Under the pieces are notes generated by a model. That model saw only the letters and a program-made list of their open reading frames with translations. It searched no databases and was not told the origin of the DNA. This document shows, piece by piece, positions 24,829-33,370 of a stretch of DNA of 64,000 nucleotides; the first letter of the stretch is position 1; each line of letters begins with the position of its first letter. This DNA comes from Methanothrix harundinacea 6Ac (GTDB lineage: Archaea; Halobacteriota; Methanosarcinia; Methanotrichales; Methanotrichaceae): positions 992,001 through 1,056,000 of the forward strand of contig NC_017527.1 in assembly GCF_000235565.1 (NCBI RefSeq), written 5' to 3'. The translations under genes and the position numbers were made by a program.

Positions 24829-25851
24829 TCACCCCAGGTCCGCCATCTCCGGAGGCCGAAAGATACCCCGCTCGGTGATGATCGCCGTCACGAGATCGAG
24901 GGGCGTGGCGTCGAAGGCCGGGTTGTAGACCTCGACTCCGGGCGGAGCCAGCTGCCTCTCACCCAAACGCCTGATCTCGTCCGCGTCCCTCTCCTCGATC
25001 TCGACCTCCTTTTCTGAATGAGCGAGGTCGAAGGTGGAGATGGGGGCGGCGACGTAGAAGGGGATCCCGTGGGCCCTCGCCAGGACGGCGTGGGTGTAAG
25101 TGCCGATCTTGTTGAAGACGGCGTCCCTGGTGATCCGGTCGGCGCCGACGATCACCTTGTCGATCTTCCCCTGGCGCATGACCATCCCGGCCATGCTGTC
25201 GCAGATGAGGGTGACGGGGATGTTGTCTTCAGACAGTTCCCAGGCCGTCAGCCTGCTCCCCTGATGAAGCGGCCTCGTCTCGCAGGAGTAGACGCTGATC
25301 TTCTTGCCTTCGGCGACCGCCGACCGGATGACCCCCAGGGCCGTCCCCCAGCCGACGCAGGCGAGCCTCCCGGCGTTGCAGTGGGTGAGGACGACGTCGC
25401 CGTCTTCCAGGAGGCGGGCGCCCCGGTCGCCGAGGGCTCTGTTGATCGAAACGTCCTCCCCGGCGATCAATTCCGCCGCCGCCAGGGCCGCGGCCCGGAT
25501 CTCTTCGACGCCGGCCGATCCGCCCATCTCGTCGACGGCCTTTACGGCCCGGTCTACGCCCCAGGAGAGGTTGACGGCGGTGGGCCTCGCCGCCCGGATG
25601 ACCCCGGCCGCCTCTCTGACGTCATGGAGGAGGGCGGCTGGATTGGTGGCCGCCGATCGCGCCGCCGCCAGGGCGACGCCGTAGCCCCCCGCGGCGCCGA
25701 GGGCGGGAGCCCCCCGGACCCGCAAGGACTGGATCGCCTCGCAGAGCTCGCCGACGGAGCCGACCAGAATATCTTCAAGCCTCTCGGGGAGGAGGGTCTG
25801 GTCGATCATCCCGACGGCCTTTTTCTCGTCGTCCCACCAGATCGTCCTCAA
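24829..25851 (-). CDS. mtnA: S-methyl-5-thioribose-1-phosphate isomerase (MtnA/eIF2B-like)
   Basis: 340 residues of the aIF2B/MtnA family. SLRVRGAPALGAAGGYGVALAA near the N terminus, THCNAGRLACVG with the catalytic cysteine, CETRPLHQGSRLTAWEL, and VGADRITRDAVFNKIGTYTHA with the catalytic aspartate fit methylthioribose-1-phosphate isomerase. In archaea this family also includes ribose-1,5-bisphosphate isomerase, but the motifs favour MtnA. TTG start. It follows rpiA by four bases, so two sugar-phosphate isomerases form one unit. Confidence 0.9.
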   Translation of the reverse strand: MRTIWWDDEKKAVGMIDQTLLPERLEDILVGSVGELCEAIQSLRVRGAPALGAAGGYGVALAAARSAATNPAALLHDVREAAGVIRAARPTAVNLSWGVDRAVKAVDEMGGSAGVEEIRAAALAAAELIAGEDVSINRALGDRGARLLEDGDVVLTHCNAGRLACVGWGTALGVIRSAVAEGKKISVYSCETRPLHQGSRLTAWELSEDNIPVTLICDSMAGMVMRQGKIDKVIVGADRITRDAVFNKIGTYTHAVLARAHGIPFYVAAPISTFDLAHSEKEVEIEERDADEIRRLGERQLAPPGVEVYNPAFDATPLDLVTAIITERGIFRPPEMADLG

Positions 25852-25855
25852 GGTA

Positions 25856-26548
25856 TCACTCGCGGCGGAAGGTCTTCACAGCTCCGTCGATGACGACGAC
25901 CAGCTCGTTGACGTTCTCGAAGATCCCGTGCTCCACAACCCCGGGGATCTCCGAGAGCCGGGCGGCGAGGCCGCCGGGGTCCTCGATCCTCCCGAAGTCG
26001 GCGTCGATGACGAAGTTTCCGTTGTCGGTGATCACCGGGCCGTCTTTCATCTTAGCCTGCCGGATCTGGGGGGAACCCCCCAGCTCCTCGATCCTCCGGC
26101 TCGCAAGCCTGCCGGCGATGGGCAGGACCTCCACAGGGACGGGATGGCTGAGGGAATCGACGTATTTGGATGAGTCGGCGACGATGACAAACCACCGGGC
26201 GGAGGCGGCGACGACCTTCTCCCGGGCGTGGGCGGCGCCGCCCCCCTTGATGGCGGTGAGGTCTTTTGCGATCTCGTCCGCCCCGTCGATGGCGAGGTCG
26301 AGGACCGGGTCCTGGTCGAGGCTCGTGAGGGGGATCCCCGCAGCTATCGCCAGCTCCTGCGCCTGGTAGGACGTCGGGACCCCCAGAACCTCCATCCCCT
26401 CCTCCACCATCTCTCCTATCTTCTTGATCGTCCAGGCGACGGTCGAGCCCGTCCCGAGCCCCAGGACCATCCCGTCTCTCACCATACCCGCCGCCGCCTC
26501 CCCGGCGGCCCGCTTCTCCCCGGCGTTCGAATCCGGCGTCCTCACCAT
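25856..26548 (-). CDS. rpiA: ribose-5-phosphate isomerase A
   Basis: 230 residues, normal for RpiA, which interconverts ribose-5-phosphate and ribulose-5-phosphate. [15 protein letters not shown] (phosphate-binding loop), [31 protein letters not shown] (catalytic Asp/Glu/Lys region) and the C-terminal [17 protein letters not shown] are all present. ATG start. It is first in a two-gene unit with mtnA. Confidence 0.96.
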   Translation of the reverse strand: MVRTPDSNAGEKRAAGEAAAGMVRDGMVLGLGTGSTVAWTIKKIGEMVEEGMEVLGVPTSYQAQELAIAAGIPLTSLDQDPVLDLAIDGADEIAKDLTAIKGGGAAHAREKVVAASARWFVIVADSSKYVDSLSHPVPVEVLPIAGRLASRRIEELGGSPQIRQAKMKDGPVITDNGNFVIDADFGRIEDPGGLAARLSEIPGVVEHGIFENVNELVVVIDGAVKTFRRE

Positions 26549-26617
26549 GAATTATCCGCCTCCAAATTGCCTGCCTTGAAGATCCTAAATCGACCATCGA
26601 TCCGTCTGCTCTCGATC

Positions 26618-28231
26618 CTAATCGAGGACCTCGCTTCTGACCGTCGTGAAGACCGGCCCCCGGAGGTCGATCTTCTTATTCCTGCTGGTGATGTACCTCT
26701 CGAGAGCCGGCTCCAGCCGGAGGTTCACGTCCCCGGGGCCTCTCACGATCCGGACCCTCGTCTCCGACCCCTCTCCCCTCAGGGCCGCCTCTTCGGCCTT
26801 CCGGGCGGCGAGCTCCGCGAAGGAGTCGATGAACCTCATGCCGGTGGTGACCCCGTTCTCGAAGGCGTCCTCCCACTTGGAGGTCTTGGGGACCCCCAGG
26901 ATGTTCTCCTTGTAGACGAGGACCTCGTTGTTGGCGGCGGGGCCGCAGAGCTTGGTATTCTCCTCCGGCTCCACCACCCTGACGACGACCTTCCTCCCTG
27001 AGACCGTCCCCCTCCACGCCTCAAACTCGCATGGCGACGGGGCGTCGCCGTGGAGATCGCAGGTCCGGACAATTGACCTCGCGATCTCGATCCCTGCCCG
27101 GGTTTCCGGCTCCTCCTCGACTCTTATCATCATCGCCATATCCCTCGCCGAGAGGTCGGGGTCCTGGACGAACTGCGGATAGGTCAGGGCCCGCAGGTCC
27201 TTCGCACCGTAGAGGATCATCGCCAGCCTCTCGACCCCGAGGCCGAGGTTCATCACCGGATAGGGGACATCGTACATCGATAGGGCCGTCGGGGAGTAGA
27301 TCCCGAAGGTGGCGACCTCCACCCAGCCGGTGCTGTATTTGGTCGACGACCCGACGAGGCCGGGGTGGTAGGCGTAGACCTCGATCTGGGTATCGGGGAC
27401 GTAGTACTTGCTCCGTTTGTCGTCGGGCAAAAATCTGAACTTCTGAAATCCGAACTGGGCGAGGAGGCCGTCGGCGACGACCTTCCCGTCCTCCACCGAC
27501 AGGTCCTCATCCATGATGACGCAGCTCGCCGAATGATACGTCATCAATCTCGCCGCGTCCTCCGACTGCTCCCGCCGGAAGCAGCGGTCGATGGAGAAGA
27601 GCTTTGTTGGGAGGGACGCCCTCCCGGCTAGGCTTCCGAGGGTGATGAACCAGCCGGAGGTCATGTGGCTCCGGAGGGTCTTCGTCGTCGCCGCGGGGGC
27701 GAGGGCCTCAAACTCGGGGAAGACCTCCGCCAGGAGGGTCGAGACGAGGGCGTCGGAGGCCCCGAGGGCGGCGGAGATCTCGTGGACGAGGTCGTCCCCC
27801 TCCACCGTCCCCTTCTTGTAGCCGTGGAGGATCCTCCTGACGGCGTCCACCTCCTCCGCCGAGAGGTCCCGGCCGAGGAGCTCCTTCATCTGGCCGGCCC
27901 GGCTCTCGGAGATCCCGACGTCGGGGCGGGGGAGCCCGGCGAGGTAGAAACATCGATCCAGAACCGCCAGCGCCTCGCTCCCGAACTGCTTCTTCACCTC
28001 GCTGTCCTCGACGATCAGCGGGTTGATCGCCTCGTCGAAGCCGAGGCGGAGGTACGCCTCCCGGAGCCTCCCGATGACGTCGAAGATGGGGTGAGGCCTC
28101 CCGTAGGACGAGACGCGCCTGGGGTAGCGCCGGTTCAGGGGCGGCACCTCTAAGTACTCCCCTCCCTGCTGCCAGGCGGCGTCGAAGTCCTCGCCGGCAG
28201 CCTCCCGAATGCGGGCTGGATCGAACTTCAT
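26618..28231 (-). CDS. sepS: O-phosphoseryl-tRNA(Cys) synthetase
   Basis: 537 residues, the size of archaeal SepRS, a class II synthetase that charges tRNA(Cys) with O-phosphoserine, later converted to Cys by SepCysS. The N terminus MKFDPARIREAAGEDFDAAW, the class II motif 1 region FGSEALAVLDRCFYLAGLPRPD, motif 2 (SIDRCFRREQSEDA) and motif 3 (NLGLGVERLAMI) are visible. The enzyme is confined almost entirely to methanogens and relatives, which places the organism. ATG start in a 90-base divergent promoter shared with the coiled-coil gene. Confidence 0.97.
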   Translation of the reverse strand: MKFDPARIREAAGEDFDAAWQQGGEYLEVPPLNRRYPRRVSSYGRPHPIFDVIGRLREAYLRLGFDEAINPLIVEDSEVKKQFGSEALAVLDRCFYLAGLPRPDVGISESRAGQMKELLGRDLSAEEVDAVRRILHGYKKGTVEGDDLVHEISAALGASDALVSTLLAEVFPEFEALAPAATTKTLRSHMTSGWFITLGSLAGRASLPTKLFSIDRCFRREQSEDAARLMTYHSASCVIMDEDLSVEDGKVVADGLLAQFGFQKFRFLPDDKRSKYYVPDTQIEVYAYHPGLVGSSTKYSTGWVEVATFGIYSPTALSMYDVPYPVMNLGLGVERLAMILYGAKDLRALTYPQFVQDPDLSARDMAMMIRVEEEPETRAGIEIARSIVRTCDLHGDAPSPCEFEAWRGTVSGRKVVVRVVEPEENTKLCGPAANNEVLVYKENILGVPKTSKWEDAFENGVTTGMRFIDSFAELAARKAEEAALRGEGSETRVRIVRGPGDVNLRLEPALERYITSRNKKIDLRGPVFTTVRSEVLD

Positions 28232-28289
28232 GGTGGTCGGGATTGGCCCGCCCCTGCTTAAGACTTTTGGGAGCCGAGAGGTCGGATAG

Positions 28290-28298
28290 TTTATAAGG
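28290..28298 (+). promoter_or_regulatory. TATA box of coiled-coil gene
   Basis: TTTATAAGG is centred about 28 bases before GTG 28322, predicting transcription start close to that codon. GAGGTG at 28319-28324 would instead serve the TTG at 28334, so the true start remains open. Confidence 0.55.
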
Positions 28299-28321
28299 TC
28301 TCATCCCTCTCTGGAAGAGAG

Positions 28322-29614
28322 GTGGGATCGGCCTTGAAGTGGCTAAAAAAGATCTTTTCGAAGGAGTCGCCCCCGCCGGCCCCGGCGGAGGAGCCGCCGA
28401 AGCTAGACCTCTCCCGCGTCGATGGGTGGATCGCCGACCGATCCGCCGACTCGGGGTTTGAAGGCGGGGTCAGGTCCCTCTACGCCTCCATCGAGGGGGT
28501 GGCGAGGGACCTGGAGCGGGACCTTTCAGCCCTGGAGTCGGCGGAGCCGGCGGAGGAGGCCCCGCCCCGCCTCCTCAAGGCGGGGACCGCCACCAGGGAG
28601 ACGGTGGTCCGGCAGATGAGGGTCCTGGCCGGGAAGCTCGCCCCTCCCCGGAGGGTGGATCAGGCTTCGGCGGAGGAGTACCACTCGACGATCCTCAAGC
28701 TCCTCCAGAACACCGTTCAGAAGTTCGGTCGGGCTCAGAGGTACACCGCCGCCCTCTTCCCCGGAGAGGTGGAGGCGATCAAATCCGACCTGGGGGCGAT
28801 CAGTCGCCACCTATCGGAGTTAGGCGACCTCCTCCAGGAGCGGGAGGAGAGCCTTGGGGCCCATAGAGAGGCGGCCTCGGCCGCCGCGAGGGTCCGGGAG
28901 GGGAGGGGCCAGATCGAGGCCCTCAGGGCCGAGATCTCCGATGGGGAGGCCCTCCTCTCCCGCCTGAGGGATGAGGAGGCGGGCCACCAGGAGGAGATCG
29001 AGGCCTGGTCCCGGAGCGACGAGGGGAGGAGGGGCCGGGAGGAGAAGAGGTACCTGGAGGAGAAGATGAGGGAGAGGGATCAGATCGAGATGAGCATGAG
29101 GGACCTCGTCGCCCCCCTCGCCAAGGCCCTCTCTCGGGCGGTGAAGCAGGATGATAGCGACCGGATAGCCCTCCAGCACCGGGAGGTCTTCGAGCTTCTG
29201 ATCGTCGCGCCGGCTCGGGCCCTGGAGGGGGATGCGTCGGGGGCGCTCTCTGAGCTGAAGTCGAAGGTGGACCTCCTGGGCCTGCGGGATAAGATGAGGG
29301 AGCGGGTGATGGAGCATATCGACCACCTCCTGGAGGATCGCCCCCTCCATCTCCTCAAGGCCCGCCACTCCGCCCTCACGGCCGAGATCGAGGAGCTCGA
29401 GGAGAGCCTCTCGAAGAGGGGGGGCGATACGGCACGGCTGAAGGCGAAGCGGGACCTGGTCCGCCAGAGGATCTCATCCCTGGAGGCGGAGCTCGAGGAC
29501 CGGAGGCGGAGCCTCGCCCTCCTGGAGGATCGGCTCTCAGGAGACCTCTCGGACCTGAAGGGGAGGCTGGAGGAGATCGCTGAAAGCCCCCTAGAGGTCG
29601 ACCCCTACCGCTGA
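28322..29614 (+). CDS. coiled-coil protein of unknown function
   Basis: 430 residues, very rich in Glu, Arg and Leu, with long heptad-like stretches (about 60-110, 170-270 and 350-430) and no signal peptide or membrane span. The N terminus (LKWLKKIFSKE followed by a Pro/Ala/Glu-rich linker) could be an amphipathic membrane-binding helix. The layout resembles archaeal SMC-like or cytoskeleton-associated coiled coils, but no family is recognised. Start GTG 28322 or TTG 28334 (KWLKKIF start). Divergent from sepS. Confidence 0.8.
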   Translation: MGSALKWLKKIFSKESPPPAPAEEPPKLDLSRVDGWIADRSADSGFEGGVRSLYASIEGVARDLERDLSALESAEPAEEAPPRLLKAGTATRETVVRQMRVLAGKLAPPRRVDQASAEEYHSTILKLLQNTVQKFGRAQRYTAALFPGEVEAIKSDLGAISRHLSELGDLLQEREESLGAHREAASAAARVREGRGQIEALRAEISDGEALLSRLRDEEAGHQEEIEAWSRSDEGRRGREEKRYLEEKMRERDQIEMSMRDLVAPLAKALSRAVKQDDSDRIALQHREVFELLIVAPARALEGDASGALSELKSKVDLLGLRDKMRERVMEHIDHLLEDRPLHLLKARHSALTAEIEELEESLSKRGGDTARLKAKRDLVRQRISSLEAELEDRRRSLALLEDRLSGDLSDLKGRLEEIAESPLEVDPYR

Positions 29615-29769
29615 GGGGCTGCCCAGCCACCCCGGTCGGCGATACCAGGCGGCCTCCTCCCCCGCCCTTCACCGATCTGCCCTCCCTCATAGAGGTCCCC
29701 TCCGTCTCCTGGGACCAGGCCCGGCGATCTCCACCAAAGCCTCCCGGCTATGATGAACGCACCCGATCC

Positions 29770-31452
29770 TCAGAGGTACGCCTCGGTGACGTACCTTCTC
29801 ATCATCCGGTGGCTGTTGAAGTAGTAGGCGAGCATCCCGATGGAGTTGTTCATCATCCTCACCCAGTCGTCCTTCCGGTGGTAGAAGGTCGGAGCTATGA
29901 TGTACTCGAGCTTGCTGTAGAGGTCCTCTGTATCCTTTCGCCTCCCCTCCTCGGGGGGTAGGTCCTCCTCGGGTCCGGGGCCGATAGACCAGCCGGTCAC
30001 CCCCTCGATCCACCCCTCGATCCACCAGCCGTCGAGGACGCTGAAGTTTATGACGCCGTTGTGGGCTGCCTTCATCCCGCTCGTCCCCGAGGCCTCCAGG
30101 GGCCGCAGCGGCGTGTTCAGCCAGACGTCGACCCCCGAGATCATCTTCGATGCGAGAATCATGTCGTAGTTCGCCAGGTAGGCCACCTCGATATCGCCCT
30201 TCAGGGCCCGGGCGACCCGGAAGATCTCCTCGATCAGCCTCTTTCCCTGGAGGTCTCGCGGGTGGGCCTTCCCCGCCATCACCACCTGGACCTCGCCCCG
30301 GGAGCTGATCCTCCGGAGCCGGTCCAGGTCGGAGAAGAGGAGGGTCGGCCTCTTGTACTCCGTCGACCGCCTCGCAAACCCCAGGGTCAGGACCTCGGGG
30401 TCCATCGCCGCCCCCGTCGACCGGTTGACGTAATCGATAAGCTCCCCCTTGGCAGCGGCGTGGGCCTCCACGATCTTCTCGTCTGGGACGATCCCGACCT
30501 TCACCAGCATCTCCGGCTCGTTCGCCCAGCCGGGAAGGTATCGGTCGTAGAGCTCCCGGAAGGAGGGGCAGGTCCAGGAGTGGGAGTGGACCCCGTTCGT
30601 CACCGAGTGGATCTCGTAGCCCGGAAACATCGATCGCGAGGTCTCACGGTGCCTTTTTGCGACGCCGTTGACGTACATCGAGAGGTTGAGGGCGAAGAGG
30701 GTCATGTTCAGCCTATCCCGGCCGCCGAACCTCCTCAGCATCTCTATCGCCCCTCCCCCGAGGATCTCCCGGACGATCTCGTAGGAGAACTGGTCGTGGC
30801 CCGCCTGGACCGGGGTGTGGGTGGTGAAGACGCACCTCTTCCTGACCCCCTCCGGGTCCCCGCCAGACCTCTCCAGAAGCTCCAGGGCGAGGAGGCTTGA
30901 ATGCCCCTCGTTCATGTGGTACTTCCGGATAGAGAACCCCAGGGCCTCCAGGATCCTCATACCCCCTACCCCCAGGACGATCTCCTGCTTCAGCCGGTAC
31001 CGGTCGTCCCCGCCGTAGAGGACGTCGGTGATCCCCCTATCCTCCGGGGAGTTCTCCACCAGGTTGGTGTCGAGGAAGAGGACGGGGACGGACCCTCCGG
31101 TGGGGCTCTTCAGGATCTGCTCCCAGGCGGCGACGGCGACGGGCCGCCCCCGAACCCGGACCATCGCCCTCTCCGGCAGGAGGTCGCAGAGCTCCGAGGG
31201 GTCCCACTCCGCCGGGTGCTCGATCTGTCTTCCGATCTCGTCCAGCTCCTGCCGGAAGCTCCCCTTCCGGCTCGCCAGGGTGACGGCGACGAGTGGAATC
31301 CCCAGGTCGGCGCTCGACCTGACCGTGTCCCCGGCGAGGGTCCCAAGCCCCCCGGCGTATGTGGGGATCCTCTCGTCCAGGCCGATCTCCATCGAGAAGT
31401 AGGCGATCGACTCCCCCCTCAGCGCCCCTTTAAAATCGCCCTTCTCGTTCAA
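29770..31452 (-). CDS. glgP: alpha-glucan (glycogen) phosphorylase
   Basis: 560 residues, the shorter archaeal/bacterial-type phosphorylase that releases glucose-1-phosphate from alpha-1,4-glucans with PLP. YFSMEIGLDERIPTYAGGLGTLAGD near the N terminus, NEGHSSLLALELL, VTNGVHSHSW, and EASGTSGMKAAHNG (containing the PLP lysine) identify it. TTG start. It stands alone; glycogen storage would supply carbon when acetate is scarce, which is inference. The intergenic stretch at 29615-29769 holds nothing notable. Confidence 0.93.
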   Translation of the reverse strand: MNEKGDFKGALRGESIAYFSMEIGLDERIPTYAGGLGTLAGDTVRSSADLGIPLVAVTLASRKGSFRQELDEIGRQIEHPAEWDPSELCDLLPERAMVRVRGRPVAVAAWEQILKSPTGGSVPVLFLDTNLVENSPEDRGITDVLYGGDDRYRLKQEIVLGVGGMRILEALGFSIRKYHMNEGHSSLLALELLERSGGDPEGVRKRCVFTTHTPVQAGHDQFSYEIVREILGGGAIEMLRRFGGRDRLNMTLFALNLSMYVNGVAKRHRETSRSMFPGYEIHSVTNGVHSHSWTCPSFRELYDRYLPGWANEPEMLVKVGIVPDEKIVEAHAAAKGELIDYVNRSTGAAMDPEVLTLGFARRSTEYKRPTLLFSDLDRLRRISSRGEVQVVMAGKAHPRDLQGKRLIEEIFRVARALKGDIEVAYLANYDMILASKMISGVDVWLNTPLRPLEASGTSGMKAAHNGVINFSVLDGWWIEGWIEGVTGWSIGPGPEEDLPPEEGRRKDTEDLYSKLEYIIAPTFYHRKDDWVRMMNNSIGMLAYYFNSHRMMRRYVTEAYL

Positions 31453-31720
31453 CTGGATCCGCCTCCACCACGTCGGCGGCCGGGAGGCCGGCCGTCTCCA
31501 GACCCCGCCGGATCTCGCCTGCTTTCTCCCCTCTTTGGCGTTAAAACTACTTAACCTGACCCCCGATCCCTTTCCGGAATGCTGCCGAGGTCTCCGGACT
31601 CCTGCCCGCCAGGACTCAGGTCGACGGCTTTATCTGCTACCGATACCAGGCGGCCTTTATGAGTAAAAGCCAGATGGCTTCCGCCGATGGACTCCCTCCT
31701 CAAGCCAGCGGAGGCGGAGT

Positions 31721-32584
31721 ATGAGGCGGAAGGGCGGACCGAGAGGCTCTGCCTCCGGCGGGGTCCGCCCGGACGTCGAGAGCTTCTACCTGGTGGGGGA
31801 TGTGGCGGTGGTCTCGATTTCTCCGGCCCGGCAGGGCGAGGGGAGGCGGATCGGCGAGGCGATCATCTCCTCTCACAAGAACGTCAGGACCGTCCTCAAC
31901 AAGATCTCAAAGGTGGAGGGGGAGCGGAGGGTCGCCGAGTTCGAGGTCCTCGCCGGCGGCGGCACCCTCACCTGCCACCGGGAGTACGGCTATTCTTACC
32001 GCCTCGACGTCGCCCGGGTCTTCTTCAACCCCCGCCTCGCCGGCGAGAGGATGAGGGTCGCATCAAAGGTCCTCCCCGGAGAGCGGGCGATCGTCCCCTT
32101 CGCCGGGGTCGGCCCCTTTGCGATCCCCCTGGCCGCGGCGGCGGCGAGGGTCCTGGCCCTGGAGATCAGCCCCGAGGGGTGCCGGTGGCTGGCGGAGAAC
32201 GCAAAGCTGAACGGGGTCGGCGATGGGATCGAGATAGTGAACGCTGACGCCTTCGCCTTCTGCCGGGCCCTGACAGGGAGAGCTCCCGAGGAGGGAGAGA
32301 CGACGGGGTCGGGGGGAGGGGGGGAGGCGAGGCCTCCGGAGAGGCGGTTCGACCGGGCCGTCGTCCCCACCCCCTACGGCAGAGACGATATCCTCGAGGC
32401 CATAAGCCCCCTCGTCAAGGCCGGCGGCGCGATCCACTTTTACACTTTCAAAAAGCGCCATCAGGTCGAGGGGCTCATCCGGGATTTCGAGGGCCGGGGT
32501 TTAACGGTTGAGCATCACCGCAGGTGCGGGAACGTCGCCCCCGGCGTCAGCCGGTGGGGCTTCGACCTGAGGAGACTGGAATGA
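31721..32584 (+). CDS. Trm5/Taw2 (Met-10+) family tRNA methyltransferase
   Basis: 287 residues. The catalytic half of the Trm5 family is clear: KVEGERRVAEFEVL, NPRLAGERMRV, the SAM loop VPFAGVGPFAIPLA, LEISPEGCRWLAENAKLNGV, and the FYTFKKRHQVEG / CGNVAPGVSRW end. Trm5 makes m1G37 in tRNA, while related Taw2 acts in wyosine synthesis. The N-terminal D1 domain of full Trm5b is missing and the catalytic NPPY-like motif reads VPTPYGRDD, so I do not choose between Trm5-type and Taw2-type. A low-complexity gap (EEGETTGSGGGGEARPPE) lies inside. ATG start. Confidence 0.82.
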   Translation: MRRKGGPRGSASGGVRPDVESFYLVGDVAVVSISPARQGEGRRIGEAIISSHKNVRTVLNKISKVEGERRVAEFEVLAGGGTLTCHREYGYSYRLDVARVFFNPRLAGERMRVASKVLPGERAIVPFAGVGPFAIPLAAAAARVLALEISPEGCRWLAENAKLNGVGDGIEIVNADAFAFCRALTGRAPEEGETTGSGGGGEARPPERRFDRAVVPTPYGRDDILEAISPLVKAGGAIHFYTFKKRHQVEGLIRDFEGRGLTVEHHRRCGNVAPGVSRWGFDLRRLE

Positions 32585-32689
32585 TGAGGGAACCCCGCCC
32601 GAATCCGATCTTTGGGAAAGTTATAAGAGATCGGAGGCTGAAAGCTCCTCTGATCGCGTAAAGTCAGGAGAAGCTGGAGGCTGCAGGTC

Positions 32690-33295
32690 TTGAAGGTCGT
32701 CGTTCCCATGGCAGAGGGCTTTGAAGAGATCGAGTTTGTGACGATCGTCGACATCCTGAGGCGGGCCGAGGTGGAGGTGGTGACCGCAAGCCTCGGCAAG
32801 AGAAATGGAGATGGATCTGCCGGGAGGGGAGGCGCGGCCGACGAGGACGAGGTCGGGGCCGTCCGGGGGTCCCACGGGATCAGAATCGTCCCCGACGCCT
32901 CCATCGACGAGATCGACCCCGAGGATTTCGATGCCGTCGTCCTCCCCGGAGGCTATCCGGGCTTCGTTCACCTGGGCGAGGACGAGCGGGTCCTCGACCT
33001 GGTCCGCCGGATGGATGAGCTGGGAAAGTACGTTGCCGCCATCTGCGGCGCGCCCTCGGTTCTGATCAAGGCCGGGGTGGTGGAGGGGAGGCGTGCGACG
33101 ATCCACCCCGCCGGGCGGAAAGATCTGTCCGACGACCAGTACGTCGACGACCGGGTCGTCGTCTCGGGAAAGCTCGTCACCAGCAAGGCCGCGGGGACGG
33201 CGATGGAGTTCGCCCTCCGGCTGGTGGGGGAGCTCGTCAGCGAGGATAGGATGAGGAGGCTCGCGGCGGAGATCCTGGCGGAGTGCGAGGTTTGA
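32690..33295 (+). CDS. DJ-1/PfpI family protein
   Basis: 201 residues of the DJ-1/PfpI superfamily: MAEGFEEIEFVTIVDILRRA at the N terminus, AVVLPGGYPG, and the nucleophile elbow AAICGAPSVLIKAG with the conserved cysteine. The C-terminal VVSGKLVTSKAAGTAMEFAL matches DJ-1/ThiJ proteins. Suggested roles in the family are deglycase, chaperone or protease; here only the fold is certain. A hydrophilic insert (about 38-58) is unusual. TTG start. It is the last native-composition gene before the AT-rich island. Confidence 0.9.
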   Translation: MKVVVPMAEGFEEIEFVTIVDILRRAEVEVVTASLGKRNGDGSAGRGGAADEDEVGAVRGSHGIRIVPDASIDEIDPEDFDAVVLPGGYPGFVHLGEDERVLDLVRRMDELGKYVAAICGAPSVLIKAGVVEGRRATIHPAGRKDLSDDQYVDDRVVVSGKLVTSKAAGTAMEFALRLVGELVSEDRMRRLAAEILAECEV

Positions 33296-33306
33296 TAACG
33301 ATGGTA

Positions 33307-33333
33307 TTTTATATAATATTTAATATTTTAGAC
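33307..33333 (+). promoter_or_regulatory. AT-rich promoter of nitrilase-domain gene
   Basis: TTTTATATAATATTTAATATTTTAG, 38-64 bases before the ATG at 33371, contains a good TATA element. The composition break begins right here, at the end of the DJ-1 gene. Confidence 0.5.
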
Positions 33334-33370
33334 GAATTTCAGAAGAATAACGACATGCGAGATGGTATAA

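Noticed and set aside
29638-31656. GATACCAGGCGGCC repeated at about 29641 and 31643
   Set aside because: A 14-base match on either side of glgP could suggest flanking repeats, but it is short, GC-rich and without extended homology; chance is likely.
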